Source: Neostapfia colusana
Taxonomy: Eukaryota; Streptophyta; Magnoliopsida; Poales; Poaceae
Direction: 5' to 3'
DNA length: 64,000 nt
NCBI GenBank assembly: GCA_030760725.1
Contig: JASWHV010000003.1
Coordinates: 58,480,517 to 58,544,516 of the forward strand
The notes beneath the pieces were generated by a model. The model saw only the letters and a list, made by a program, of their open reading frames with translations, was not told the origin of the DNA and searched no databases. The position numbers and the translations under genes are program-made. Each line of letters opens with the position of its first letter. The first letter of the stretch is position 1. This document shows positions 23,601 through 34,654 of the stretch, in pieces.

Positions 23601-24905
23601 ATGAGGTGTTCGCGCCGGTGGCGCGGCTAGAGTCAGTGCGACTCCTGCTGGCATACGCGGCGGGACAGGGGTGGCCGATCCATCACATGGATGTGAAATC
23701 GGCATTCCTCAATGGTGAGCTGCAATAAGATGTCAACATCGCACAACCACCAGGATTTGTTTTTGTCGGAGCAGAAGCAAAGGCGTTACGCCTGTCGGAG
23801 GCACTCTATGGGCTACGCCAAGCACCTCGTGCATGGTACGCCAAATTGGACTCAGTTCTGCTGACACTTGGTTTTCGCCGCAGTGAATCTGAACATGCAG
23901 TACATGCGAGGGGGATACCAGGAATATCGACACAGGCTCATTGTTGGAGTATATGTCGATGACCTGGTAATTACAGGTGGCAACCTCGATGAACTCAAAC
24001 AGTTAAAGAAGGAGATGAAAAACACATTTCAGATGGCCGACCTTGGTTTATTGCAGTATTACGTCGGACTGGAAGTAAGTCAAGACAAAGATGGCATAAC
24101 AGTGAGACAAAGTGCATATGCATTGAATATTCTTGCGGCTGCAGGCTTAGGAAGGTGCAACCACAGCCATGTTCCCATGGAGACCAGATTAAAGCTAAGT
24201 AAGTCCAGCTCTGCCCCTCTTGTAGATGCTACTGAATACAGAAGAATTGTGGGTGGTTTACGATAGTGAATTCAAGGCCAGACCTGGCTTATGCAGTGGG
24301 GTATGTAAGCAGATTTATGGAGAAGCCCACAACTGAGCACTTCCTAGCTGTGAAGAAGGTGTTGAGGTATATAGTAGGGACAGTGGACTATGGTTGTTGT
24401 TATAGAAGGAAGAAAGGAGACGATATCCTGATCAGTTATAGTGACAGCGACCTTGCTGATGACATTGACACACGCAAAAGCACCACACGTGTTCTTTTCT
24501 TTCTGAATGATAACTTGATCACCTGGCAGTCCCAGAAACAGAGAGTTGTGGCCTTATCAAGTTGCGAGGCAGAATATATAGCAGCTGTCACAGCAGTGTG
24601 TCAAGGGGTCTGGCTCAGCAGACTCCTAGCAGAACTCAAAGGAGAGAGGGAAGCTGATCCCTTCACATTAAAGATCGACAACCAGTCAGCCATCCAATTA
24701 AGCCAAAACCCTGTATTTCATGACGGCAGTAAACACGTCGACACAAGATTTCATTTTATCAGACAGTGTGTTGAAGAAGGCAGGGTAAATTTAGAACATG
24801 TTGACACTGGTAGTTAACTGGCTGACATACTGACAAAATCTCTTCGGCGGGATCAATTTGTTGAGCTGCGCACAAGACTTGGACTCGTAAATATAGATAA
24901 ATGAT
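20625..24905 (+). pseudogene. copia A gag-pol (gag, protease, integrase, RT, RNase H), broken
   Basis: Gag: after a frameshift near 20715 the frame reads YPLLTKTNYNDWALLMK and continues to 21133 (UBN2-type gag), followed by a TGA; a zinc knuckle CHSCGKIGHWAREC lies near 21451. Protease: WIFDTGASNHMTG near 21747. A frameshift near 21830 follows. Then comes the pre-integrase region (WRWNARFGHINFESLRKMG) and, from 22307, the integrase core (LELVHGDICGPI, LRTDRGGEFTANHF, PQNGVVEQRN). RT starts in the same frame (ETWELVEAPTG...MDVKSAFLNGEL) and is cut by a TAA at 23726. The YVDDLVITGG catalytic motif lies near 23962, a TAG near 24265, and RNase H (SDSDLADD..., LSSCEAEYIAA, KIDNQSAIQL) ends near 24900 after one more stop at 24815. 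The order protease-integrase-RT identifies copia. It cannot encode a full polyprotein. Confidence 0.92.
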
Positions 24906-24910
24906 ATCAG

Positions 24911-24925
24911 GCTTAGGGGGGGAAT
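24911..24925 (+). other. Polypurine tract of copia A
   Basis: gcttagggggggaat lies immediately before the 3' LTR start at 24926 (tgttggtaag). Confidence 0.8.
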
Positions 24926-25158
24926 TGTTGGTAAGCCTGACATGTCTTTTAACTGCATTTGTTCATTGCATAATTGTCTGAATAATTGGCATAGTAGACA
25001 GCATACAGAACGTTTGCATGAAGAAGCGACATGAGCGCTGACTTGTGGTGGCCATGACGCACGTTGATCCGAGTTTTTCTCTGGGTGACGAAGTCATCAG
25101 GCGTGGGCACATCTGTTGATTCTGCATAAAAGTAGGCATGTATGTTTGTACTCATTGC
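24926..25158 (+). repeat. 3' LTR of copia A, truncated
   Basis: First ~233 bp of the LTR, ending at tactcattgc where the 5' copy continues with attataaatag. The missing portion includes the TATA box and R/U5. Confidence 0.88.
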
Positions 25159-25770
25159 CATCCTCACCGCCTCGAACGGAGTACTTTGAGCTAGAAGGCC
25201 GACCTTTTCTCCTTTTAAATCTTACTTATTTCTCACCCGCACGCACATCATCTGTACCACCTTCGCCACCCTATCATTGCCTACCATCTGTGCCGCCCAC
25301 GCATGCGGCCATTGCACCATACCACCGGTCTGAATCCGGTCTTAACAACCTTAGATCTAGGCACAACGTCATACCAGCACTATATGCCACCATCGTCATG
25401 CCTCCCGCCGAGCTCGCGGTCTGGTAGCTCCTCAAAAAGGGCAAAAGCTAGTGTGACTTCAGTAAATATTTTTTCTCAGGATTGTAATGATACTATTTAG
25501 TATCCAAAACCCTATACTTAAAAACCCATATAGAGCATTTAGGGATTATTTTATTATTGGCAATGATGGATATTCTTTTTAATTTTTTTGATTAACATGG
25601 TAATTTCAAGCATTACAGAGAAAATTTTCTACTTAAAAAACTTTGCTGTTCTGCCATTGTGCAGGAGGATCCAGGTAGATGTTGCGGAGAGGGCTTGTGT
25701 GTGCCATCGACCGGTATCTCTGAACTAGGCCAAGGTTTGTAAGGGGCCTTCCCTTAGAACCGTAGCTAGC
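25159..25770. other. Unassigned sequence between copia A and an LTR-like scrap
   Basis: CT-rich then AT-rich sequence with open frames of about 103 and 65 codons (25116-25427, 25303-25500) that start in the truncated LTR and have no recognisable motif. It could be low-copy DNA or a decayed element. I see no gene. Confidence 0.4.
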
Positions 25771-26095
25771 TGTCACACCCGGTTTTCCATACAAAACAAC
25801 TGAGTGTATTTCACATGTATGCCAGAATCAGTTGAATCATACATGTGCCGAGAAGAGTGAAAAACCAATATATTACAAGGCAGGTTTAACGTGTAACATA
25901 ATATTACAAATATATGTCATAAAAGTACTACTACACTAAGAATATAACAACGAAAGACATCAACGTAGTGCCCCAATCCACAGGCGTTGCCCAGGGATTT
26001 CGCAAGCCTAGAACAACTCATCTGGATCAAAGTCTTCTTCATTGTAGTGTAAGTCCTCCTTAACACCTGAGCAACATATAAAATCCAATGATCAC
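25771..26095. mobile_element. LTR-like scrap starting TGTCACACCCGG
   Basis: tgtcacacccggttttcc is a typical terminal sequence of grass gypsy LTRs (often seen as the mirror of an LTR end). The following ~300 bp ends near a run (tcctccttaacacctgagcaac) resembling the antisense LTR tails of K and H. No partner LTR or coding region is present. It abuts the 3' end of the CACTA I transposase. Confidence 0.4.
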
Positions 26096-26277
26096 GAAAC
26101 CAAGATAGGAAGTTAGGTCTTCTGTTTATTCCATCTCGTCACATCGCATCTACTTGTTTGCTCGTAAGTTGATGTTTATGTGTCCAATTCTGTTTGTGAA
26201 ACTCTGTGTACGAAAAGAAAAATTTTAGAACAGATCTGTTCCATTTATGATGAGTAGCATAAATGTAGGAAAAACAC

Positions 26278-28713
26278 TTACTCGAAATATTTATCCATCT
26301 CATCTATATTAGCATACATGTAGAGGAAAGCATCATTCCTTTCTTCTACGGTAGAGCTATAGGAATTACAACTACCAACTGCAGTGCCTCTTGTTACAAA
26401 AATGGAGAGATTGCTACAAGGAGGTTGATCATCCATATTGTACCGCATTGCCGAAGTATTGACATTGTGTTCCTTTGCAAAGTAAACACTTGAAAAATAT
26501 CCTACTTCCTTAAGAGTAAATGCTTCGGCGATGCACCCTTCTATCTTTTCCCTGTTACGAACCATTGGTTTCAGATATCTTAATGATCTTTTAATATGAT
26601 ACATCCACCTATATTGCACAAGACCGCCCACTTTAGCTTCATATGGAAGATGAATAAGCAGATGTTGCATTGGATTGAAGAAGCCCGGAGGAAAAAATTC
26701 CATCTTACATAATAATACTGGTATCTCCTTCTCCTACTTATTCATCATCTCTATCGTGATTTCTTTAGCAGAAAGCTGTCTATAGAAGTGGCTAAGCTCG
26801 GCTAACACCTTCCACACCGCATCGTCAAAAAAGCCCCGAAACATAACAGTTAGAAGTCTTTCTGTGATTATGTGATAATCATGACTCTTCAACCCAGTTA
26901 GTTTTCTCGTTTTCATATTCACAGCTCGTTCTTCAGACTACCTACGTAACCATCTGAGAATTTCAAACTTTTCAACCATTTGAGTACTTATTTTCTTTTC
27001 TTTGGGTCAAAGACAGAAGAAAGCACGTGGTTTACCACCACTTTCAGAAAGCTCAAGAGTTGCACGGTTACAAAGCTCAGCCTGATCTTTCGAGCCTTCA
27101 TATTGTCTCTTGTTTTGCCCGTCATGTTCATGCATGTGTTTATGATACATTCACCCATGTTACGCTCTTGATGCATGACATCAATGTTGCATTAGTATCA
27201 ACGACTTCACATATGGTAGCTCCCATAGTCCACATATGAGTCCAGTTGTGGTCATCTCCGAAACCGACAAAATATTAAGGACAATCTTTATCTGGCAACA
27301 ATTTATCCAACATATCAGATATTTCCGACCCGTTAAGACGTTTCGGTGGTCCTTTAGTGACAATGGTGTCCTTTCTGAATACATTCCTCTATTGTCTAAA
27401 CATGTGATTCAAAGGAAGCCAACGTCTGTGACAATCAAAGTAACATATATTTCCTCCATGAGTAAGTCGAAAACAGTCAGTGTGAGAAGCACATATTGGA
27501 CATGTGAAACGACCGTGAGTGCTCCATCCAGAAATCATGCCATATGTCGGAAAATCATGGACGGACCACAAATAAGCAGCTCGAAGGTCGAATCGTTGCT
27601 TCTTGTAATTGTCGTACGCTTCGACTCCTGTCCACAACATTTTTAATTCTTCTATCAGCGGTTTCAACATCACGTTCAGACGTGACCTAGGATGATCCGG
27701 CCCAGGTAAAATGAGGCCAAGGAACATGAACTCATACTTCATACAGAGAGCCAGTGGTAGATTGTACGGAATAACAAAGACAGACCAACAGGAGTACGGT
27801 GAAGCATTTGTATTGAACGGCGAGAATTCATCTGTCGCCAACCCAATCCGAACATTTCTCGGATCACGGACGAACTATGGATCAAACCGGTCCAGCGCCT
27901 TCCATGCCTCACCGTCGGAAGGGTGCGTCATGACTTCTTTGTTCTGACATACACCTTCTTTGTGCCATCTCATGTATCTAGCAGTTTTTTCGAAAGAAAC
28001 AAACGCTTCAAGCGAGGAGTCACCGGTAAATATCGAAGCTGCTTACGTGCCACTTCTGTCATAACATTTTCACCATCTTCATTAACGACTTCGACATACA
28101 TTGATTCACCACATTGTAAACATTTGTTCTCTTTCGCATGTTCTTTCCAGAAAAGCATGCAGTTGTCTGGACACACCAATCTTCTCATATTTCATACTGA
28201 GACCCGAAAGCAATTTCTTCGCGTGATACATATCTTTAGGCACTTTATGGGGCCGTGGAAGGATATCGCTGATCAATTTGATGAGTTCGTTGTAACAGAT
28301 ATTAGAAAAGAAATACTTAGACTTAATTGCCATAAGTGTAGTCATGAAAGTTAGGAGGGTCACTTCCGTGTGTCCATGCAGCTGTTGTTTTGAAGCTTTG
28401 AGAAGCTCGAAGAACGCTTCAAACTCTGTTGTAGGTGGATCCTTCGTAAGATTTGGTTGTATAGCTTCTAGCATCTCATCCATCCTATCATCCCCGGTAA
28501 TATCATCAATGTCCTCTTCCACTTCTTGTACAGCTTTAGAAGCTATCTTGCCATGAAAGGTCCAGACCTTATAACATGGCGTGTAACCGTTTCGACACAA
28601 ATATATCGAAAGTTCCACTTTGTCCAAAAACTTGGTATTCCGGCATTTTGTACATGGTCACCGCACCTTATCGGTATTTGACAACGAAAATGATCGATCT
28701 ACAAAAGCATCTG
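26278..28713 (-). pseudogene. TNP2-type CACTA transposase, main part
   Basis: On the minus strand from 28713: DAFVDRSFSLSNTDKVR, a stop where Cys is expected, PCTKC, then KVELSIYLCRNGYTPCYKVW (28106-28627) and the acidic linker. Next are LFWKEHAKENKCLQCGESMY (27970-28188), then LATDEFSPFNTNASPYSCW through LRAAYLWSVHDFPTYGMISG and CPICASHTDCFRL (27389-27841, Transposase_21 region). Then GLWELPYVKSLIL, MHQERNMGECIINT (26988-27384), GLKSHDYHIITERLL (26734-26922) and a DUF4218-like block (MEFFPPGFFNPMQHLLIHLP ... 26278-26703), which ends at a plausible exon border. Frameshifts separate most blocks, so the gene is dead. Confidence 0.85.
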
Positions 28714-29251
28714 TGTAAAAGTTCCAAAAATGTATATGAATAAAACTGAGGTTTGAATTCATATGTGTGGCAAATTCATGAAAAATAGGACTTGCTAAAA
28801 CTTTTCTTCATGCAAAGTGCTACATGGATGTTCATCCAAAAATAGGGCGCACATTTTTATTTGAAGGTGTTGAACCAATAAGTACTTAGATACCCTTTGC
28901 ATGAAGGATTAGAAATCAGATTTAAAATTCGAAGTTCACACCAATTTGTGGCCAAAAAACTTTGAATACTTATACAACCCTATATTTTGGAAGTGTGGAA
29001 GTTTTAGGGTGGCAAACTTGTCATTTGAGGGTGGGCTCAAAAAGGAAATAAACAGAGGCATTTCCAAATTCAAACTGAATTCAAATTTTGCTATGCAAAT
29101 TCAAATGCTAGCCCATGTTTAAATTTCAAAACCTTGGAATTTGAGAGATTAACTTGAGAAGATATTTTGGGGAGGAAATTTAGGTGGAGCCCACATGTCA
29201 TTGAGCCAAAGGTGTGACTTGCACCCAAAGCAACCGAGTCCTTCTCTGTTT
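28714..29251 (+). repeat. LTR1 of complex E/D, truncated
   Basis: Starts TGTAAAAGTTCC and aligns to the first ~540 bp of LTR2 and LTR3. It lacks a 21-bp duplication (gcaaattcaaactgaatttg) present in both others and has private substitutions near the start. It ends at ctgttt (29246-29251), a six-base microhomology with the integrase sequence that follows. Confidence 0.88.
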
Positions 29252-30102
29252 GTTGCTCGGTTTTGGGAGCAGCTGCACACCTCGTTGGGCACCAAGCTGA
29301 TTAGAAGCTCCACATATCACCCTCAAACCGATGGACAAACTGAGAGGGTGAATCAAGTGCTGGAAGATATGTTGAGAGCGTGTGCCATCCACCACGGTAA
29401 GAATTGGGATGATCACTTACCGTTGGCGGAGTTTTCATACAACAACGGGTATCAGGCGAGTATTAAAATTGCACCGTATGAAGCTCTCTACGTCCGGAAG
29501 TGTCGCACACCGCGGAATTGGTGTGAGTCCGGCAAAAGAGTTCTGTTCGGGGTTGATCTTGTGAACGAAGCTGAAGACCGAGTTCGGTTGATACAAGAGA
29601 ATTTGAAGGTTGCACAATCCCGACAGAAGAGCTACGCTGATCAAAGGTGTAGGCCGTTGCATTTTGACGTCGGAGAGCACGTTTATCTTCGTGTGTCTCC
29701 GATGAAGGGAATTCACCGGCTCGGTGTAAAGGGGAAACTCGCTCCCCGCTTTATAGGTCCTTTTGCTACACGGAGAAGTGTGGACCCGTAGCCTAACGGC
29801 TGGAATTACCGGCAAGCCTTGCAGGTGTTCATGATGTATTTCATGTCTCACAGCTGCGGAAGTGTCTCAAATTTACCGCTGCTGTCCGCACCGAAGAAAT
29901 CGACGAATTGAAACCGGACCTTACCTACACCGAGCGACCGGTTCAGATTATAGATGAAAAGACCCGGGTAACCCGGAACCGGACGATAAAATTTTTCAAG
30001 GTACCGTGGAGTAATCATACCGCGGAAGAGGTGACGTGGGAAAGTGAAGATTACCTCCGCACCAACTACCCGGAACTTTTGGCTTTATACAGTTTGTAAT
30101 TA
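29252..30102 (+). pseudogene. E unit: integrase C-terminal half and tail
   Basis: The frame opens in integrase at VARFWEQLHTSLGTKLI and carries the catalytic-Glu region (DGQTERVNQVLEDML), SYNNGYQASIKIAP and the GPF motif region. A frameshift at about 29,765 and a TAA at 29794-29796 then interrupt it. The tail continues as RLELPASLAGVHDVFHVSQL and KTRVTRNRTIKFFKVPWSNH, ending NYPELLALYSL at about 30,097. The same two lesions occur in D (about 56,359 and 56388-56390). The LTR-integrase fusion removed gag, protease, RT, RNase H and the first integrase Asp residues. Confidence 0.88.
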
Positions 30103-30146
30103 TCTCTCCCGTATCGTTCTTCTTTTGTAATCTCGGGACGAGATTC

Positions 30147-30163
30147 TTTTAAGAGGGGAGGAA
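30147..30163 (+). other. Polypurine tract before LTR2
   Basis: ttttaagaggggaggaa immediately precedes the LTR2 start (tgtaaaag at 30164). The identical tract stands before LTR3 at 56741-56757. Confidence 0.8.
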
Positions 30164-30990
30164 TGTAAAAGTCCCAAAAATGTTTAATAATAAAACCAGG
30201 GTTTGAATTTATATGTGTGGCAAATTCATGAAAAATGGGACTTGCTAAAACTTTTCTTCATGCAAAGTGCTACATGGATGTTCATCCAAAAATAAGGCTC
30301 ACATTTTTATTTGAAGGTGTTGAACCAATAAGGACTTAAATACCCTTTGCATGAAGGAATAAAAATCAGATTTCAAATTCAAAGTTCACACCAATTTGTG
30401 GCCAAAAACTTTGAATACTTATACAGCCCTATATTTTGGAAGTGTAGAAGTTTTAGGGTGGCAAACTTGTCATTTGAGGGTGGGCACAAAAAGGAAATAA
30501 ATAGAGACATTTCCAAATTTAAACTGAATTCAAATTTTGCTATGCAAATTCAAACTGAATTTGGCAAATTCAAATGCTAGCCCACGTTTAAATTTCAAAA
30601 CCTTGGATTTTGAGAGATTAACATGAGAAGATATTTTGGGGAGGAAATTTAGGTGGAGCCCACATGTCATTGAGCCAAAGGTGTGACTTGCACCCAAAGC
30701 AACTGAGTCCTTCTCTGTTTTTCCACTCGGACAGCCCGAGCTGCAACCGTGTGCCACCGAGAGCAGCTGCGCCCCCTCCTGCTCCCTTCTCTCAAGTGCT
30801 GGCACCGTGTGTGTGGTTTCTCTCCTCTCGGTGTGATCCTCTCCTCTCAGACCGAGCAAACGCCATTTGCTTTCTCCTCCTTGCAAGAAACACACCAACA
30901 GAGAACCCCACACTGCCGCAGCCTCGGTGCTCATCCGAAAACAGCCAAAGCTCGCGCCCACATCCCTGCGGAGCTGCAAAACGGTGTTGG
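30164..30990 (+). repeat. LTR2 of complex E/D, 5' portion
   Basis: First 827 bp of LTR2. It agrees with LTR3 against LTR1 at the 21-bp duplication and at most diagnostic sites, as expected for a recombinant LTR whose 5' side came from a 3' LTR. It is cut after gtgttgg by the insertion of element C. Confidence 0.88.
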
Positions 30991-31139
30991 TGTGACACAC
31001 TCATTTCTGGTTTCTGCATGTATTCATGTTTCATGTAGAGAAAACATTTTAAAAGAAGTGGGAACAGAGAAAATATCAAAAAGATAGCCAAGAAGAGCCG
31101 AATCCAGTTCACAGAGAGCGCCGAAGACAACTCCCGCGG

Positions 31140-31800
31140 CCCGCTGGCCACGTGGCGTGTTCGGAGCTCATCCCTGCGAAGTGGGGAGAGGTCCGCCACT
31201 AAACTGGCTACGTGGCAGGCTCGGGGCTCATCTCCGCAAAGGGGGAGAGGTCCGACCCCGTGGGACACATGTTGCCCTCGGAGCTAGCTTCTGCGAAGAA
31301 GCAAGGCCAGCCGCAGGACACATGTCACCTTCAGAGCTAGTCACCGCGGAAATCAGAGGACCAGTCGCGCAGGATACGTGTCGATCTCGGAGCTCACCTC
31401 CGAGAGGTCCGGTTCTATTGGACACATGTCGCCACCGGAGCTTATCTCCGGGAGGTCCGACACTGTTGGACACGTGTCAACCTCGGAGCTCGTCTAATGA
31501 ACAGAAAGGAAGTCTGGCGCTGTTAGGATACGTGGTACACCCAGAGCCACCTCCGGAGAGAGGGAAGGTCCGGCACTGACACGTGGCATGCGCGGAACCA
31601 CCTTCGAATAGAGAGGAGGTCCCGACCGCAGGATACGTGGTGCACGCGGAGCTCACCTCCGAAGGAGAGGGAGGTCTCGCTCGCTTGACACGCGGCACAA
31701 CCGGAGCTCGTCTCTGCGGAAAAGGGGAGACCAGGCCCCGGTGGACACGTGGAGCTTCCGGAGCTCATCACCGCGGAGGTAACGAGTTCTAGATCAGTTT
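31140..31800 (+). repeat. G-box minisatellite in the 5' LTR of C
   Basis: Twelve degenerate units, spacing 48-60 bp, each begin near an ACGTG core. Four are exact CACGTG (31149, 31471, 31580, 31746), three CACATG (31266, 31319, 31423), four TACGTG (31209, 31375, 31529, 31634) and one CACGCG (31688). After each core comes a C(C/T)CGGAGCT-like block, then (T)CTCCG...GGAGGTC. In plants CACGTG(G/T)C binds bZIP (ABRE/GBF) and bHLH (PIF/MYC-type) factors. The array ends about 215 bp upstream of the TATA box, placing it in the enhancer position of U3. Confidence 0.85.
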
Positions 31801-31966
31801 TTGGATTCTGTACGCGTGGAAATACCGGTACGGAGAGGAAGCCGACATGAATTCCACAATATTACCACACCAAATCAACTAAAGATAAGATAGTTAAGAT
31901 TCAACGACAATCTGAATAGGACTCTTAATCAAAATACAATCAGATTAGGACTCTTCTTCTCCCGAT

Positions 31967-31974
31967 TATAAATA
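31967..31974 (+). promoter_or_regulatory. TATA box of element C 5' LTR
   Basis: tataaata in ccgattataaatagaaccc, conserved at 40157-40164 in the 3' LTR. Placement downstream of the G-box array and about 2.2 kb before the LTR end suggests a short U3 and a long R/U5. Confidence 0.7.
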
Positions 31975-34176
31975 GAACCCAGAACCTTTGTCCGAAAACC
32001 ACAAACTTCTTTTCCACCTCTTGAGCCGACGACTTAGAGCCCTAGCCCCAACTCGCCAAGTAAAACCATCAACGGAGTTCAGTCGAGGAAGATGGCCGGA
32101 AGAGAGTCCCAACGATCTATCTTGCTAGAGAAGGACCCGAGACCAGAAGAGCGTAAGGTAGGTCTCCAATATCACCTTACGACATCATCGTGTTTTCTTT
32201 CCATCTGTTCTTTGATTCCTTTCGAACAGAAGCTTTCTCATGGATAGATCACTTGTTGATCAGGTTGATCTAAAGACAAGATCATCGCCACGTCCACATT
32301 TGATCCGAACACCTCTGTTCATCATAAAACCATGCAAGCCATGCAAGAATACGTACAAACTGATCTAATAAAACTGATTACAGGATAGCATGCATATGCA
32401 TCATCGCACCTAGTTAAAGTTTATGCATGATATTGATTGCTGTGAATCTTGTATGTGCGTGATCATGTATAGAAGGACAAGCTCAGGGAGCTGTCTACGA
32501 CGAGCTGCAACAACAAGGTTTCGAGATTCAAGAGCAACCGGGACCGCAAGAACAAGACAAGTGCCCCTTGACCATATTGATCCTATGTTTTGGGAAAACT
32601 TTTTTGTTTTGCGAAAAGGTGTGTGTGCTGAGTCAAACATGATGGGAAACCCTTTTATAGGAGTTTACTAGTTTTTGTTAAACCACCCTTGTCGCTAGGG
32701 AAGTTTATGAGTCGAGTATGGTTTTTGCTTTAAGCTTCGCTGAATCCATGGGATTGGGAAACGAGATAGATGTGTCTAGCTAACTGCACTCGTAATGATG
32801 ATGAGAAACTGATGTTGCTAATGAACATGGATCGGAGGGAGATCTAGGCAAGCCAGGTTTCTGAATGAGGTAGCTTGAGATGGTGGTTACTTGCCGTAGA
32901 TCTAAGGACCGGTTCATGCGAGCACATGCCAGGATAACAGCACCACCACAAGGCCAAATATGGGTGCGGCTTAGCTGAGTAATTAGGTAAGTTGCTAGAT
33001 TGTTATAGACTGTGGAAGGCGCAGGGAATGGGAGTCGAGTTGAGGACTGCCCTGGGAACTGCATGGCACAAGAGGGGGCCCGTGGGTGGTAGAACTGGAG
33101 ATTCTAGCATGCCGGTGAAACCTTAGTGAGTCCATACATCTAGTAGCCCCTTTGTAAAGGCTATTTTGTGACTCTTGGCCATACACCGACGGTTGTGTAC
33201 TGGTATAATGGAGGTTCTGCAGTCGCCGACGGGTGACAAAATCACAAACTTGTGGGTAAAGAGGTGCAAACTCTGCAGAGTCTTAAAACTATCATGATAG
33301 ACGAGCTTACGGTCACGAGTGCCTCGCCAACTTCCATGATTAGTTGGGATGGTGATTGGATATGGTTATTGGTTATGGTTTTGGATGGTTTGGTTTTGGT
33401 TTTGTTTTCGGGACTGTTGAGTCCGGGTGATAAGATGGGTTGCATGACTGTTGAGTCATGGCAACGAGGTTGGTCTCGGTGTGAGACGAAGTTGTTCATT
33501 TGATGAAATGGTAGCGAATACGAGATGGTATTCGTGAGATGGTAGCGAATACGAGGAGGTATTCGTGAGCAAGAATGAGGTTGATTAATGTCGGAATGGG
33601 ACATGGAAGGTAGTGAACATAATGGAGGTATGATCGGTATTTTAATACATGTTGGGAATTACATTCACTTAAAGATAAGTTGTTGTTTTTATCATGGTTT
33701 GGATAAATAACTTTGCTTTCTGCAATGAGCCTTTTTATACCTATCTTGTTGTGAGCTACATATCATATTTTCCCGCACTTGCTGAGTACATCATTGTACT
33801 CAAATTTGCATTATTATTTCATCATCAGCAACAGGAGAAGATTACTATGAAGACCAAGTGGAGCATTAGGCGTGTAATCTGTTCTCAACCTTGCCTGTGG
33901 GGATGGAGTAGAGATGGAGCCGCTACTGCTTAGATTTCTTCCGCACTAGTTAGAAGACTTCCGCTGCATAGAAATAAGACTTCCGTTGTTAGATCAATAC
34001 TTCCGCTGTGAGCATGAGTCCAAGACTCATGGGACATTGTAATAAACTCTGTTATTCGTGGTTATATATATTCTGAATTCAGTTTGTGGAACATATGTGT
34101 ATGTGTGATGAACATCCTGGTCACACATATGCATCAGTTCTCGGTTCCGTGGTTTTTCCACAGAATTGAGGGCGTC

Positions 34177-34262
34177 ACAGATTGGTATCAGAGCCACGGG
34201 TTGACGGTAGGTTACACGCTTAGATAATTTCACAGATTGGTATCAGACACAGATTGGTATCA
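34177..34262 (+). other. PBS of C and downstream PBS-like repeats
   Basis: The PBS tggtatcagagcc (34183-34195) follows the LTR end and matches the initiator-Met PBS class. The same cacagattggtatca string recurs at about 34,231 and 34,247 within 70 bp, and weaker variants (agattggtagc, cacagattggcaac) follow to 34,372. Only the first is next to the LTR. Confidence 0.8.
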
Positions 34263-34654
34263 ACCTGCCACGGATAGATCACACAACCTAGATAGATCAA
34301 AGATTGGTAGCTAAGCCACACTGACCATAGGATGCAAGCCTAGGAAAGGCCATAGTTGGATCACAGATTGGCAACAACCTAAGCCATATAGGACCCCCAT
34401 TGAAACAAACCTTGAATAGGAGTTGTGTGAGCCCTTGTGATGATTGTTTGTGATTATGTGCTTAGTGTGAGTTATGAGACGTCTCAAAGCGTTGTCCATA
34501 CCCACACATAAGTAGAAAGAGGAGTGAGATGCTTCGGTACTTGTTCACATCCTCATATGGGCTAATATATATAGTCCAACCCACCTTGATGCATATAGTT
34601 GAGGGGATCTACCTAACCTTATAACCTTCTACTCTATTTCGATCTCTCTCACAG
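34263..34654 (+). other. Untranslated leader of element C
   Basis: About 390 bp between the PBS repeats and the gag ATG at 34655. I see no gene in it. It includes the degenerate PBS-like copies mentioned above. Confidence 0.6.

Larger units (their letters stand above)
20281..25158 (+). mobile_element. Ty1/copia element A, 3' LTR truncated
   Basis: A plus-strand copia element: 5' LTR 20281-20598 (TGTTGG...CCAACA), PBS, gag-pol in the copia order (gag, protease, integrase, RT, RNase H), polypurine tract, and a partial 3' LTR (24926-25158). The 3' LTR stops where the 5' LTR continues into its TATA box, so the right end was lost and no TSD can be tested (left flank tctat). Gag-pol carries at least three frameshifts and several nonsense codons. 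Confidence 0.92.
30991..34179 (+). repeat. 5' LTR of element C (3189 bp)
   Basis: TGTGACAC...GGCGTCACA. U3 holds a 12-unit G-box array (31,140-31,760) and a TATA box at 31967-31974. The U5 side includes two short hairpins (33515-33534, 33546-33565) and several cttccgct motifs near 33,945-34,010. No protein-coding frame in it has a recognisable motif. Confidence 0.92.

Noticed and set aside
30664..31579. Open frames of 112-158 codons over LTR2 and the G-box array of C
   Set aside because: No motif, frames differ between matching LTR copies, and unit length not divisible by three keeps frames open by chance.
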